Assembly (NCBI RefSeq): GCF_013394085.1
Contig: NZ_CP040910.1
Span: 821,185 to 885,184 of the forward strand
Reading direction: 5' to 3'
Source of the DNA: Limosilactobacillus fermentum
GTDB lineage: Bacteria > Bacillota > Bacilli > Lactobacillales > Lactobacillaceae
DNA: 64,000 nt
The notes beneath the pieces were generated by a model that made no database searches, had not been told where the DNA came from, and worked only from the letters and a program-made list of their open reading frames with translations. Positions 34,928 to 42,944 of the stretch are shown here, one piece after another. Within the stretch, counting starts at the first letter, position 1; every line of letters starts with the position of its first letter. The translations under genes were made by a program, and so were the position numbers.

Positions 34928-36100
34928 TTGGATAAGCGGATTTACATTGATAACGCCGGCACCACCAAGATGGCCCCGGAGGTCATTGAAACGATGACCG
35001 AAGCGCTGGAGACGACTTGGGGGAACGCCTCGACGACCAACTACTACGGGCGTCAGGCTAAACAGATGCTGGAAGATTCACGCCACCTCCTGGCCCGGTC
35101 GATTAACGCCCAGTTCGACGATGAAATTGTGATCACCAGTGGCGGCACCGAAAGTGATAACACGGTCGTCAAGCAGGTGGCCAAGGCCCGCCAAAGTGAG
35201 GGGCGCCACATTATTACGACCGCCTTTGAACACGAGGCGATCTTGCGGCCCCTAGAAGACTTGGAACAAGAGGGCTTTGAGGTAACCTACCTGCCCGTCG
35301 ACGAGCGGGGCCAGATTAGCTTAGCCGACTTGAAGGCCGCCTTGCGCGAGGACACGATTCTAGTCACGATCATGACCGTCAACAATGAGGTCGGCAGCCA
35401 CTTGCCAATCCACGAAATTGGCCAAATTGTCGCCGATTCCAACGCCTGGTTCCACACCGACGCCGTTCAAGCATACGGGACCTTGCCGTTGGACGTCCAA
35501 ACGGACCAGATCGACTTGATGTCGGTATCCGGCCACAAGCTCAACGGCCCAAAGATGGTTGGTTTCTTGTACCGGCGCCGCGGGATCGTCTTCCCGTCCT
35601 TTGTGCGCGGCGGCGACCAGGAGTTAAAGCGCCGGGCCGGGACCGAAAACGTACCAGCGGTGGCCGGCTTTGCCCGGGCTGTCGAACTGCACCAAGAGAA
35701 GATGGCCGAGCACCGCGCAACCTACGTGGCCCTAAAGCACCAGCTGGTGGATGGGTTAAAAGACGCTGGGATCGACTTTGAAGTCAACGGGAGTTTGGAT
35801 GAAGGCGCAGCGCCCCAAGTTTTATCGCTGTGGTTTAAGGGGGTGCCTAACGACGCCCTCTTAACCAACCTCGACTTGGAAGGGATCATCGGGGCCGCCG
35901 GGTCGGCTTGCACGTCCGGGTCCCTGGATCCTTCCCACGTGTTAGTGGCGATGTTTGGCGCCGAGAGTCCGCGGGTTTGGGAAACCCTCCGCTTCTCCTT
36001 TGGCATTTACAACACGCCGGCAGAAGTCGACGCCTTGGTGGCCGTCTTGGCCAAGTATGTCCCCTTATTAAAGGACAAGACCGATCGCGGTCAACGTTAA
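34928..36100 (+). CDS. Cysteine desulfurase (NifS/IscS type)
   Basis: PLP enzyme that takes sulfur from cysteine for thiolated tRNA, thiamine or Fe-S clusters. 390 residues. The start is TTG at 34928, 8 bases after GAGGAG. Motifs: YIDNAGTTKMAPEV, HEAILRPLEDLE, HTDAVQAYG, the Schiff-base Lys in SVSGHKLNGPKM, and the active Cys in GSACTSGSLDPSHVL. In many lactobacilli thiI follows this gene; here a cut peptidase and an IS follow, so the partner is absent from this position. Confidence 0.93.
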   Translation: MDKRIYIDNAGTTKMAPEVIETMTEALETTWGNASTTNYYGRQAKQMLEDSRHLLARSINAQFDDEIVITSGGTESDNTVVKQVAKARQSEGRHIITTAFEHEAILRPLEDLEQEGFEVTYLPVDERGQISLADLKAALREDTILVTIMTVNNEVGSHLPIHEIGQIVADSNAWFHTDAVQAYGTLPLDVQTDQIDLMSVSGHKLNGPKMVGFLYRRRGIVFPSFVRGGDQELKRRAGTENVPAVAGFARAVELHQEKMAEHRATYVALKHQLVDGLKDAGIDFEVNGSLDEGAAPQVLSLWFKGVPNDALLTNLDLEGIIGAAGSACTSGSLDPSHVLVAMFGAESPRVWETLRFSFGIYNTPAEVDALVAVLAKYVPLLKDKTDRGQR

Positions 36101-36115
36101 ATTAAAAATAAATTA

Positions 36116-36222
36116 AAGACACGCTTGTTTTTCTCATTTGGGTTTGCTAACCTAGGTTTACGAGATGAGGACGCAAGCTTTCACCCCGGTGGGCAGATTC
36201 GTTCTGGCACCGGGGTTTTTTG
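36116..36222 (+). promoter_or_regulatory. Structured leader with terminator
   Basis: GCTTG (36123) pairs with CAAGC (36172), enclosing CTCAT/ATGAG and the palindrome AACCTAGGTT. A strong terminator CCCCGGTG/CACCGGGG (36183-36216) with six T follows. It reads as a small cis-regulatory leader of the M20 peptidase, class unknown. It could also be simply the cysteine-desulfurase terminator. Confidence 0.45.
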
Positions 36223-36237
36223 ATGGGGGGATGCGCC

Positions 36238-36352
36238 ATGCAGCGACAAGAAAAGATTGAACTACTAAAAAGTCTGATCCGGATTGATTCGGACGACGGC
36301 AACGAATTGGCCGTCGCCGAATTACTGGCCACTGTTTTAATAAATATTGGCC
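36238..36352 (+). pseudogene. M20-family peptidase, N-terminal stub
   Basis: MQRQEKIELLKSLIRIDSDD followed by GNELAVAELLATVL is the typical start of ArgE/DapE-type M20 metallopeptidases. Homology stops near residue 38, where the left end of the IS200/IS605 element begins. No remaining part of the gene is found beyond the element at 38345, so the rest was deleted as well. Confidence 0.75.
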
Positions 36353-36389
36353 GGAATCCCGTGACTTTAGTCATGGGATGGATAGGCTT

Positions 36390-36851
36390 CTACTTACGTC
36401 CTTTAGGGCGTTTTTTTATTTCATTGTACTTTTGATTATTGATATATTGCTCAACGACCTCCTTGCTCATATTCCCTAAAGTACTCATGTAATAGCTAGG
36501 GGACCAGAGGTGGCCACCCCAATACTGCGACTGGCGGATTTCCGGGTGTCGCTTGAGGAAAATGAAGGCACTGCGTCCCTTGAGGGCTTTGATAGCGCTA
36601 GTTGGTGCTTTACTAGGTGGAAAACTAATCAACACATGGACGTGGTCAGGCATTACTTCCATGTGCTCAATCACGATTTCGTTATCTGCCGCAACCGTTG
36701 TAAGGATTTCTTTCATTTCATTCACTAACGCTTCACTAGTAAAAGTTGGATTACGATACTTGGTTACCCAAATCAAATGGTAGTGAAAGTTATAAATATA
36801 ACGCCGTGTATAAATGGCATCTTCGATTTTGTCCTTCGGCATGATTGCCAC
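36390..36851 (-). CDS. tnpA: IS200-type transposase TnpA (HUH, Y1)
   Basis: Single-strand transposase of 153 residues, or 150 if the second Met is used. HUH motif in MPDHVHVLISF; catalytic Tyr in VVEQYINNQKY near the C-terminus. RYIYNFHYHLIWVTKYR is the family start. Intact. Divergent from tnpB. Confidence 0.95.
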   Translation of the reverse strand: MAIMPKDKIEDAIYTRRYIYNFHYHLIWVTKYRNPTFTSEALVNEMKEILTTVAADNEIVIEHMEVMPDHVHVLISFPPSKAPTSAIKALKGRSAFIFLKRHPEIRQSQYWGGHLWSPSYYMSTLGNMSKEVVEQYINNQKYNEIKKRPKGRK

Positions 36852-36920
36852 GCTCCTTAATTATTATTGCCATTGACATGTGGTATAATAACACTATATC
36901 AGTGAAGGAGGTGAAAATAA

Positions 36921-38171
36921 ATGAAGTCAATGGCGCAGATGAAATATCATTACGGACTCAAGGTGCGGATTTATCCAAGCGACAGGCAAAAGAAAATTAT
37001 CAAGATCAATAGTGATGCTAGTCGATTCATCTATAACGAAATGGTCGCTATTAACAAGGAACTTTGGCGGCTAAAACAGGTTAAACTCCCGATTGATACC
37101 ATTCAGAACCGGATTGAGCAACTGGAGCTTCGCCAAAGCGCTAAACAAATGTCTAATCATTTCCAGTTCTTAGAAGATAAAAGGATCGATAGCTTGACTA
37201 AAGCCAATGCCATTCAAAACTACCATAAAGCTTGGAATGCTTTTCGCAAAGTTCATACCGCAGGTGTGCCTAAGTTTCACCGGAAAAGTTACGTTTGGCG
37301 TTATCAAACTAACTGCCAGTATTTGAAACAGAAGGCAGCATACTTAACTAACGGAACTGTACATTTTGAAGATAGTAAGCATGTTATAGTGCCTAAATTA
37401 GGTCGGCTCCGTGTTAAAGGTTCCCATCAACGAGTCTTAGCTCGCAGTGCTGAAACCCGTATTGGAACGGTAACCATCGTAAAGGACGCTAGCGGTCGTT
37501 TCTTTCTCTCAATGCAGTTAGCGTCGGATACTCCCTTTGTCAATTGGCCGCAAAATACAGGCAAGCAGATTGGGATTGATCTTAATACTGAAAACTTCTT
37601 AACTACTAGTAATGGCGATACTGTGGCTAATCCACGCTATTACCGCATAATTAAGGGTCGCTTAGCCAAAGCACAGCGCATCTTATCGCGACGGGCTCGT
37701 CGGGCCAAACAAGAACATCGACCATTACGGACTAGTAAGAACTACCAAAAGCAACGCTTGTTGGTGGCTAAATTACACGCCCAAGTCTTTGAACGTCGAC
37801 GTGACTTTCTCCACAATGTCTCGACTACACTAATCAAGAACCACGATTTCGTAGCCGCAGAGGAATTGCGGAGTAAAAATATGCTGAAGAATCATGCTTT
37901 AGCGATGAGTATTGCGGACGTAGGTTGGCGGACTTTCTTAGGAATGTTGGCTTATAAAGCAGAACTCTACCATCGCCAATTCCTTACGGTGAATCCTAAG
38001 AATACTACGCAGGCTTGCCATGAATGTGGTTTTGTGATGGGCACAGCAGGGACCGAAAAACTCACACTTGCAGACCGAGAATGGACATGCCCAAAGTGCC
38101 ATGCTCACCACGTTCGTGACCATAACGCTGCGCAGAATATTCTAACTAAAGGAATTATTAAATTAGCCTAA
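36921..38171 (+). CDS. tnpB: TnpB, RNA-guided nuclease of the IS605 element
   Basis: 416 residues. N-terminal helix-turn-helix and OrfB domain, then a RuvC-like core with all three acids: GIDLNTENF (Asp), VAAEELRSKN (Glu) and HVRDHNAAQN (Asp). The zinc ribbon is CHECGF ... CPKCHAHH. Related TnpB proteins cut DNA guided by a right-end RNA and are the ancestors of Cas12. No defect is seen. AGGAGGTG ribosome site. Confidence 0.95.
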   Translation: MKSMAQMKYHYGLKVRIYPSDRQKKIIKINSDASRFIYNEMVAINKELWRLKQVKLPIDTIQNRIEQLELRQSAKQMSNHFQFLEDKRIDSLTKANAIQNYHKAWNAFRKVHTAGVPKFHRKSYVWRYQTNCQYLKQKAAYLTNGTVHFEDSKHVIVPKLGRLRVKGSHQRVLARSAETRIGTVTIVKDASGRFFLSMQLASDTPFVNWPQNTGKQIGIDLNTENFLTTSNGDTVANPRYYRIIKGRLAKAQRILSRRARRAKQEHRPLRTSKNYQKQRLLVAKLHAQVFERRRDFLHNVSTTLIKNHDFVAAEELRSKNMLKNHALAMSIADVGWRTFLGMLAYKAELYHRQFLTVNPKNTTQACHECGFVMGTAGTEKLTLADREWTCPKCHAHHVRDHNAAQNILTKGIIKLA

Positions 38172-38345
38172 TTTGGCTCGTCCCTATGGCAACCTGGGGA
38201 CGCTAAAGGCATTGGTAATTGCCGTGTAAGACGAAACGGTTCGTAGAACTGTTCGCAGTGGTGTATCTATGCAAATTGTGATTCAAACACTCATCAGAAG
38301 GGTGCTTGCTCACAAGCCACTGACTTTAGTCAGTGGTGGTTGACG
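38050..38345 (+). ncRNA. Predicted omega (right-end) RNA of the tnpB element
   Basis: In studied IS605 elements the guide RNA spans the 3' end of tnpB and the right end, and its guide is the flanking DNA. Here 38172-38345 is non-coding and structured, ending in the hairpin 38315-38338. The guide would be the bases after 38345 (starting CGCTACCGCTTACG). Limits are inferred. Confidence 0.45.
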
Positions 38346-38361
38346 CTACCGCTTACGAAAT

Positions 38362-38403
38362 AAAGCCCCGGTGTGATTACGGAAGTCACACCGGGGCTTT
38401 TCT
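38362..38403. terminator. Bidirectional terminator
   Basis: AAAGCCCCGGTGTGA pairs with TCACACCGGGGCTTT; T runs on both sides. It serves cadD on the minus strand. Confidence 0.85.
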
Positions 38404-38410
38404 GTTGCGA

Positions 38411-39022
38411 TTAGTGGTGAATTAAGTGCCATAAATGAAGGGCGGTGCCGTTTTCAACCAAAATCAGGATCCCTAAGCCAAGGTAGATCACCCCGGCTAA
38501 CAGGGTCCCGTAGCGGTCCAGGAGTGCCCGGACGGCCGGTAGGTGGGTGATGATGGTGGCCAAGAGGCAAAAGACGGCGACCATGACGGCAAAGGTAACT
38601 AGCACGATTACCAGTTCGGGGGAGGTGCGGGTGGCGAAGTAGGGGATGTAGACCCCCAGGTTGTCGGCACCACAGGAGGCGACCGTGATGAAGGTGACGG
38701 TCAAAAAGAGGTGGTTGGCGGAAACCCGGTTGGCGGGGGTGGCCATGCTTTCTTGGTGGGTCAACAGGTGGCACCCAATGGCTAAGGGGACCAGGCCCAA
38801 GAAGCCGAGTAACCACTGGTCAGGGGCCCGGCGTAAAATCAAAGCGGCGACCAGGGCGAGCCCGACTAAAATGCTGGTGCCGGCGTAGTCAGCGCAGATG
38901 ATCGCTAGCCGCTGGCGGGGCGTCCGGTAGCGGTGAAACAAGATTAACAGCACCATTAGGTAGTCCATCCCGGTCGAGATGAAGGTGAGGATGCTAGTAA
39001 TGACCGTTGCCATGGCGGTCAC
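38411..39022 (-). CDS. cadD: CadD-family cadmium resistance transporter
   Basis: 203-residue membrane protein with five to six helices. It matches the CadD family: STGMDYLMVLLILF, YAGTSILVG, and the conserved ASCGADNLGVYIPYFA motif whose Cys and Asp are likely metal ligands. The first codon appears to be GTG at 39020-39022, directly after the DUF554 stop, so translation is probably coupled. No CadC/CadX regulator is seen beside it, so metal induction is not evident. Confidence 0.85.
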   Translation of the reverse strand: MTAMATVITSILTFISTGMDYLMVLLILFHRYRTPRQRLAIICADYAGTSILVGLALVAALILRRAPDQWLLGFLGLVPLAIGCHLLTHQESMATPANRVSANHLFLTVTFITVASCGADNLGVYIPYFATRTSPELVIVLVTFAVMVAVFCLLATIITHLPAVRALLDRYGTLLAGVIYLGLGILILVENGTALHLWHLIHH

Positions 39023-39703
39023 CTAAAAGATGGCCAGGCCAATGAAGAAGAGCAGCGGCACTAAGAGGGCCGGCAGCATGTCGATGCTCTTAAACTCGCG
39101 GATCTTGAGCAAGGAAAAGGAGGCCGCCACGATCAAGAGGCCGCCGACGATCGACATTTCGGTGATCAAAGCCGGCGAGAAAAAGGAGGCCGACAAAAAC
39201 TTGGCGACCAAGTAGATGGCGGTAAACCAGATGAAGAGCACCGGTACTTCGAGGATCATCCCCAGCCCAAAGCCGGCCCCAAAGACGATCGCGCAGACCA
39301 GGGTCAGCATGGCGTTGGTGTACAAGAAGGTTTGGTTGCCAGTGGTGGCGGCGTTAACCGGCCCGAGGATCGCCAGGGCGCCGATGCAATCCAGGAAACT
39401 GGCGGTCGCCACCGCTTCCCCTAGTGCGGTGTGGAAGGCCCGGTCGATCCAAGCGTTGGCCCGGTCGTCGAGCTTGAGCCAGGTCCCGACCGGCAGCCCG
39501 ATCGCTAGCGAAATGATAAACAGGACCGGGTAGTGGCTCTTGGGCAGGTTGGCGACGACGGTTTGCGCCCCGACCCCGAGGGCGGCCAGCCCTAAAGCGG
39601 TCCAGAAGGTGGCCACGTACTTGTCGGTCAGCACCTTTTTAAAGACCCAGCCGATCACGGTCCCGACGATTATTGCGGCGACGTTGGCCCAAATTCCAAT
39701 CAT
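39023..39703 (-). CDS. DUF554 family membrane protein
   Basis: 226 residues, seven hydrophobic helices. The start MIGIWANVAAIIVGTVIGWV and GPVNAATTGNQTFLYTNAML are typical of DUF554 (YqgA-like) proteins, whose function is unknown. Followed without gap by cadD, suggesting a two-gene unit. Confidence 0.85.
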   Translation of the reverse strand: MIGIWANVAAIIVGTVIGWVFKKVLTDKYVATFWTALGLAALGVGAQTVVANLPKSHYPVLFIISLAIGLPVGTWLKLDDRANAWIDRAFHTALGEAVATASFLDCIGALAILGPVNAATTGNQTFLYTNAMLTLVCAIVFGAGFGLGMILEVPVLFIWFTAIYLVAKFLSASFFSPALITEMSIVGGLLIVAASFSLLKIREFKSIDMLPALLVPLLFFIGLAIF

Positions 39704-39877
39704 AATTCATTCCTCGTTTCTAATGTTCTAACTTGTCCATTATACATGGATTGACCGGGCTTTGCTTAATGGTCGCAACGCCCTGACCAATTGGGGTGGT
39801 GGTGAGCAAGTTGGCGGGCAAAACTAACTAAACGTGGTAACCTTAGGGGCAAGGACAAGCAGAAAGGATCTGATCAG

Positions 39878-40417
39878 ATGACGGCAGAACTTAAGACGGC
39901 GACCTTTGCCGGCGGGTGTTTTTGGTGCATGGTCCAACCCTTTGACACCTACCCGGGAATCGAAAGGGTCGTGTCCGGCTACACCGGCGGCCACGTGGCT
40001 AACCCGACCTACGAGCAGGTCTGCGCCGGGGGAACTGGGCACACCGAGGCGGTCCAAATTACCTACGACCCCAGTAAGGTTTCCTACGCCGATTTGGTAG
40101 AGATTTATTGGCAACAGACCGACCCGACCGACGCCTTTGGCCAGTTCCAGGACCGCGGCGACAACTACCGGCCGGTGATTTATTACCAAACCGAAGAAGA
40201 AAAGGGGATCGCCGAAGCTTCGAAGCAAAAACTCCAGGACAGCGGGCGCTTTGACCAACCGATCGTCACCACGATTGAACCGGCCCAACCATTCTATCCG
40301 GCCGAAGAATACCACCAGGACTTCTATAAAAAGGATCCCTTCCGGATGATGATCGAAGAAGCCGGCGGCCGCCAGAAGTTTATCGATCAGCACTGGAAAG
40401 GAGTGAGTGGCAAATAA
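39878..40417 (+). CDS. msrA: Peptide methionine sulfoxide reductase MsrA (copy 1)
   Basis: Reduces Met-S-sulfoxide in proteins. 179 residues. Catalytic motif [12 protein letters not shown]. Downstream motifs [28 protein letters not shown] and YHQDFY are canonical. The catalytic Cys is present; the resolving C-terminal Cys of some MsrA is not. Its last codons (VSGK, stop) are encoded within the start of a hairpin repeat, so insertion of that repeat probably changed the C-terminus. About 75% identical by eye to the copy at 41812. Confidence 0.95.
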   Translation: MTAELKTATFAGGCFWCMVQPFDTYPGIERVVSGYTGGHVANPTYEQVCAGGTGHTEAVQITYDPSKVSYADLVEIYWQQTDPTDAFGQFQDRGDNYRPVIYYQTEEEKGIAEASKQKLQDSGRFDQPIVTTIEPAQPFYPAEEYHQDFYKKDPFRMMIEEAGGRQKFIDQHWKGVSGK

Positions 40418-40519
40418 CCTCCTCGGCAGGTCGTATTGACTAAGCTAGGACGAATGGTTGATGCGGTACGCATCGTTCTTCGTCCGTACTTAGACACTAG
40501 ACCTGCGGTTATTTGCCAC
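40407..40519 (+). repeat. Dispersed hairpin repeat, type copy
   Basis: A 113-base imperfect hairpin. Outer stem GTGGCAAATAACC/GGTTATTTGCCAC is perfect over 13 bases. Inner arms are GCAGGTCGTATTGACTAAGC and TACTTAGACACTAGACCTGC; tip stem GATGCG/CGCATC. Related copies lie at 7384, 19156, 30342, 42334, 42451, 44968, 46691, 58831 and 60276. Outer and tip stems change between copies while staying paired (for example GGTGCG/CGCACC at the tip of the 44968 copy). It contains the msrA stop codon. Function unknown. Confidence 0.9.
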
Positions 40520-40617
40520 GTTATCTGTCTAATATTCGGGAAAACAACGAGCAGCTGGGTAAAGCAGAATTTTCCCAGTCTCGATTGTTAGCCATCCATA
40601 ACTTATTAAATTTCAGC

Positions 40618-40646
40618 TTGACAGGTTAGGCTGGGTTCAGTATGAT
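40618..40646 (+). promoter_or_regulatory. Promoter of the Met T-box operon
   Basis: TTGACA (40618-40623), 17 bases, TATGAT (40641-40646). Confidence 0.8.
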
Positions 40647-40654
40647 ACCTTTAA

Positions 40655-40928
40655 AATCAAATTAAAGAAAAGTTAGAAAGATGAGTAAACCGGGAGGGGT
40701 GCCCAGAGAGTCAGCGCTTGGTGAAAGCTGAACTCCCTGAACGGTTGAAGATGGTCTTTGTGCAATGCCGGGGTGAGCCAGTGGTGAGCCCCGACCGGGT
40801 TAACGCCCGTTATCACCGTTACGGCTTGTTGGAGCCGGTTGAGGGTCCCCGCGGGGACCGAAAATGGGTGGTAACACGTTGATCAACGTCCCATGAGGTA
40901 GTAATGCCTCATGGGACGTTTTCTTTTG
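40655..40928 (+). promoter_or_regulatory. T-box leader, probably methionine-specific
   Basis: Stem I region 40680-40800 includes GAAGATGGTC, giving an ATG specifier in the usual context. The antiterminator motif GGGTGGTAACACG is at 40865-40877; its TGGT can pair with the ACCA end of tRNA-Met. The terminator AACGTCCCATGAGG (40885-40898) with CCTCATGGGACGTT (40907-40920) and TTC TTTT follows. It controls the metQ-like gene and probably msrA copy 2. Confidence 0.88.
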
Positions 40929-40950
40929 GACTTTTCGAGGAGGATATCTT

Positions 40951-41799
40951 ATGCAAAAACGTTATCGCAAATGGTTGTGGCTAGTCTTAGCCCTGTTAGT
41001 CGTGCTCGGGGGGATTGGCGGCTTAGTGCACCAGCGCCTGGCCAGCACTAGTCACAAGACGGTCAAGGTTGGCCTGGTGGGGACCGACTCACTGCCGGTT
41101 TGGAAGAACGTGGCCAGCCGGTTGAAAAAAGACGGAATCACCCTTAAGTTTGTGATCTTTAACGACTACGTCCAACCAGACGTCGCCCTAAAGGATGGCA
41201 AGATCGATCTGCACTCCTGCCTGACCCGCTACTACTTTGAGTCCTACAACAAGAAGGAAAACGCTCACCTGGTATCGATTGGGAACACCGTGATCTCACC
41301 GCTGGGCCTGTACTCCAAGAATTACAAGTCGATTAAGGACTTACCAGACGGGGCGACGATTGCGATTCCAAACGAGCCAACCACCCTCGGGCGCGGGCTC
41401 AACCTCTTGCAATCGGCGGGCTTAATCAAGGTCAAAAAAGACAGCGGCATCAAGCCGTCGTTAAACGACATCACTTCCAACCCGCATAACTTTAAGTTTA
41501 AAGAGGTCGACCCAGCCACGGCGGCCCGGGCTTTGGATTCGGTCGACGCTTCGATCATCAACGGGAACTACGCCGAAGCGGCTAACCTAACCCCGAAGAA
41601 GGATGCGATTTACCTGGAACCGGTCAACAAGTCAACCAAGCCGTACGTTAACATCATCGCGACCCAGGAAAAGAACAAGGATAACGCCACCTACAAGAAG
41701 ATCGTGGCGGCCTACCAAACCGAGGCCACTAAGAAGGTCATCGATAAGACTTACAAGGGTTCGCAAATCGCGGCCTGGCCACAATTCGGTAAGAACTAA
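40951..41799 (+). CDS. MetQ/NlpA-family substrate-binding protein
   Basis: Binds D/L-methionine for ABC import in related systems. 282 residues. Family motifs: VKVGLVGTDSLPVWKNVA, DGKIDLHSCLTRYYFESYNK and PNEPTTLGRGLNLLQ. Unusually there is no lipobox Cys. The N-terminus (KWLWLVLALLVVLGGIGGLV) looks like an uncleaved membrane anchor or an ordinary signal peptide. No MetN or MetI gene adjoins it, so it must use a transporter encoded elsewhere or be regulatory. The Met T-box supports a methionine role. Confidence 0.88.
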   Translation: MQKRYRKWLWLVLALLVVLGGIGGLVHQRLASTSHKTVKVGLVGTDSLPVWKNVASRLKKDGITLKFVIFNDYVQPDVALKDGKIDLHSCLTRYYFESYNKKENAHLVSIGNTVISPLGLYSKNYKSIKDLPDGATIAIPNEPTTLGRGLNLLQSAGLIKVKKDSGIKPSLNDITSNPHNFKFKEVDPATAARALDSVDASIINGNYAEAANLTPKKDAIYLEPVNKSTKPYVNIIATQEKNKDNATYKKIVAAYQTEATKKVIDKTYKGSQIAAWPQFGKN

Positions 41800-41811
41800 G
41801 GAGGAAGAAAC

Positions 41812-42333
41812 ATGGCGAGTGAAACAGCAATTTTTGCCGGCGGGTGTTTTTGGTGCATGGTCCAACCCTTCGACACCTACCCGGGAATTAAAAAGGTCGA
41901 ATCGGGCTACACCGGCGGCCACGTGGTTAACCCCACTTACGAGCAGGTTAAGGCCGGGGGAACCGGGCACACCGAGGCGGTCCGGATCACCTTTGACCCC
42001 AGCGTGGTTTCTTATGCGGACCTGGTGGAAATCTACTGGCAACAAACCGACCCGACCGACGCCTTTGGCCAGTTCCAAGACCGCGGCGATAACTACCGGC
42101 CGGTGATCTTCGTCAAGGATGAAGAACAGCGCGCCATCGCCCAGGCCTCCAAGGATGCCCTAGCCAACAGCGGCCGCTTCACTGACCCGATCGTGACCAC
42201 GATTGAAGACGCAAAGCCCTTCTACGTGGCCGAGAATTACCACCAGGACTTTTACAAGAAGGACCCGGAACGGATGAAGCTAGAGAAGGCTGGTGGGCGT
42301 AAGCAGTTTATTGAGGATAATTGGAAAAAGTGA
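41812..42333 (+). CDS. msrA: Peptide methionine sulfoxide reductase MsrA (copy 2)
   Basis: 173 residues with the catalytic [16 protein letters not shown] and [22 protein letters not shown] ribosome site, 12 bases after the metQ-like stop, hence under the Met T-box. Paralogue of 39878-40417; the two may come from a local duplication. The hairpin repeat at 42334 begins right at its stop codon. Confidence 0.95.
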   Translation: MASETAIFAGGCFWCMVQPFDTYPGIKKVESGYTGGHVVNPTYEQVKAGGTGHTEAVRITFDPSVVSYADLVEIYWQQTDPTDAFGQFQDRGDNYRPVIFVKDEEQRAIAQASKDALANSGRFTDPIVTTIEDAKPFYVAENYHQDFYKKDPERMKLEKAGGRKQFIEDNWKK

Positions 42334-42446
42334 GTGCGACCCAACCATAAAGCAGGCTGTGGGGTAAGGATAGGGCACGGGTTAGCGCCCTCGACGGTGT
42401 TCTGTGGCCAGACTTAGCCACTAGGCCTACGGCTGGGGAGTACGTT
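42334..42446 (+). repeat. Dispersed hairpin repeat
   Basis: Directly after the msrA stop. Left arm GTGCGACCCAACC, then GCAGGCTGTGGGGTAAGG; tip GCGCC/GGTGT; right CTTAGCCACTAGGCCTACGG. Same orientation as msrA. Very like the 19156 copy on its left side. Confidence 0.85.
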
Positions 42447-42450
42447 ATGG

Positions 42451-42486
42451 GTGAGTGCGACCAACCTTCTCGACGGGTGGTATGTA
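42451..42486 (+). repeat. Fragment of the hairpin repeat (left arm)
   Basis: GTGAGTGCGACCAACC followed by CTCGACGGGTGG resembles the first 35 bases of the family, then stops. It is tandem to the 42334 copy. Confidence 0.55.
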
Positions 42487-42526
42487 AGTTCAATATCTAG
42501 AAAGTAGAAAGTAGCCCGCTATTCGG

Positions 42527-42856
42527 ATGACGACTGGTGGGCTGTTTTTGGGGCTCTTACACCTATCGAACTTAACCTTCCAAAGCGTCGACGCCACCAT
42601 GCAACAAGTCTTTTACGCCCTTATCTTAGGGCTCGCCTTATCCTTCATTCGCATTCTGACCAACGGGTTATGGGTCGGGATCTTGCTTCACTCCTTGATC
42701 GACTTTCAGCCGACGATTGCGACCGGGGGCTCCGCGGCCACTAACTGGGGGTCCTTGCTACTGATCTTCTTGCCGCTGTTTGTGATCAGTTTGCTCTGGC
42801 TGTGGTTTGCTGATCGGTTATTGCTCAAAAAGAAGGGTGAGACACCGTTTTCATAA
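42527..42856 (+). pseudogene. CPBP-family intramembrane protease, C-terminal fragment
   Basis: 109 codons with three hydrophobic helices. Motifs FLGLLHLSN and GILLHSLIDFQ are the third and fourth motifs of CAAX-type (Abi) proteases. The first motif, EExxxR, and about half the protein are missing. The fragment starts just beyond hairpin-repeat debris, so the 5' part was probably lost in a rearrangement there. Confidence 0.65.
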
Positions 42857-42944
42857 AAAAGCGCCCGGAAGAAAAACGAACAGAAAGCGGAAAATGATCC
42901 ATTTTCGTTCCGGTTCAATGTTATAATGTAGCCACTAGAAAGGA

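Larger units (their letters stand above)
36352..38345. mobile_element. IS200/IS605-type element with tnpA and tnpB
   Basis: Subterminal hairpins mark both ends: ATCCCGTGACTTTAGTCATG (36356-36375, paired to 36379) on the left and GCCACTGACTTTAGTCAGTG (38315-38334) on the right. They share the core TGACTTTAGTCA. Between them are divergent tnpA and tnpB. Such elements move as single strands and leave no target duplication. Confidence 0.85.

Noticed and set aside
36116-36222. Lysine riboswitch before the M20 peptidase
   Set aside because: Too short (about 107 bases against roughly 175) and the conserved L-box blocks are not seen.
36352-38345. tnpB as a small Cas12 effector of a second CRISPR system
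   Set aside because: No repeats nearby, and tnpA plus IS605-type end hairpins show a transposon.
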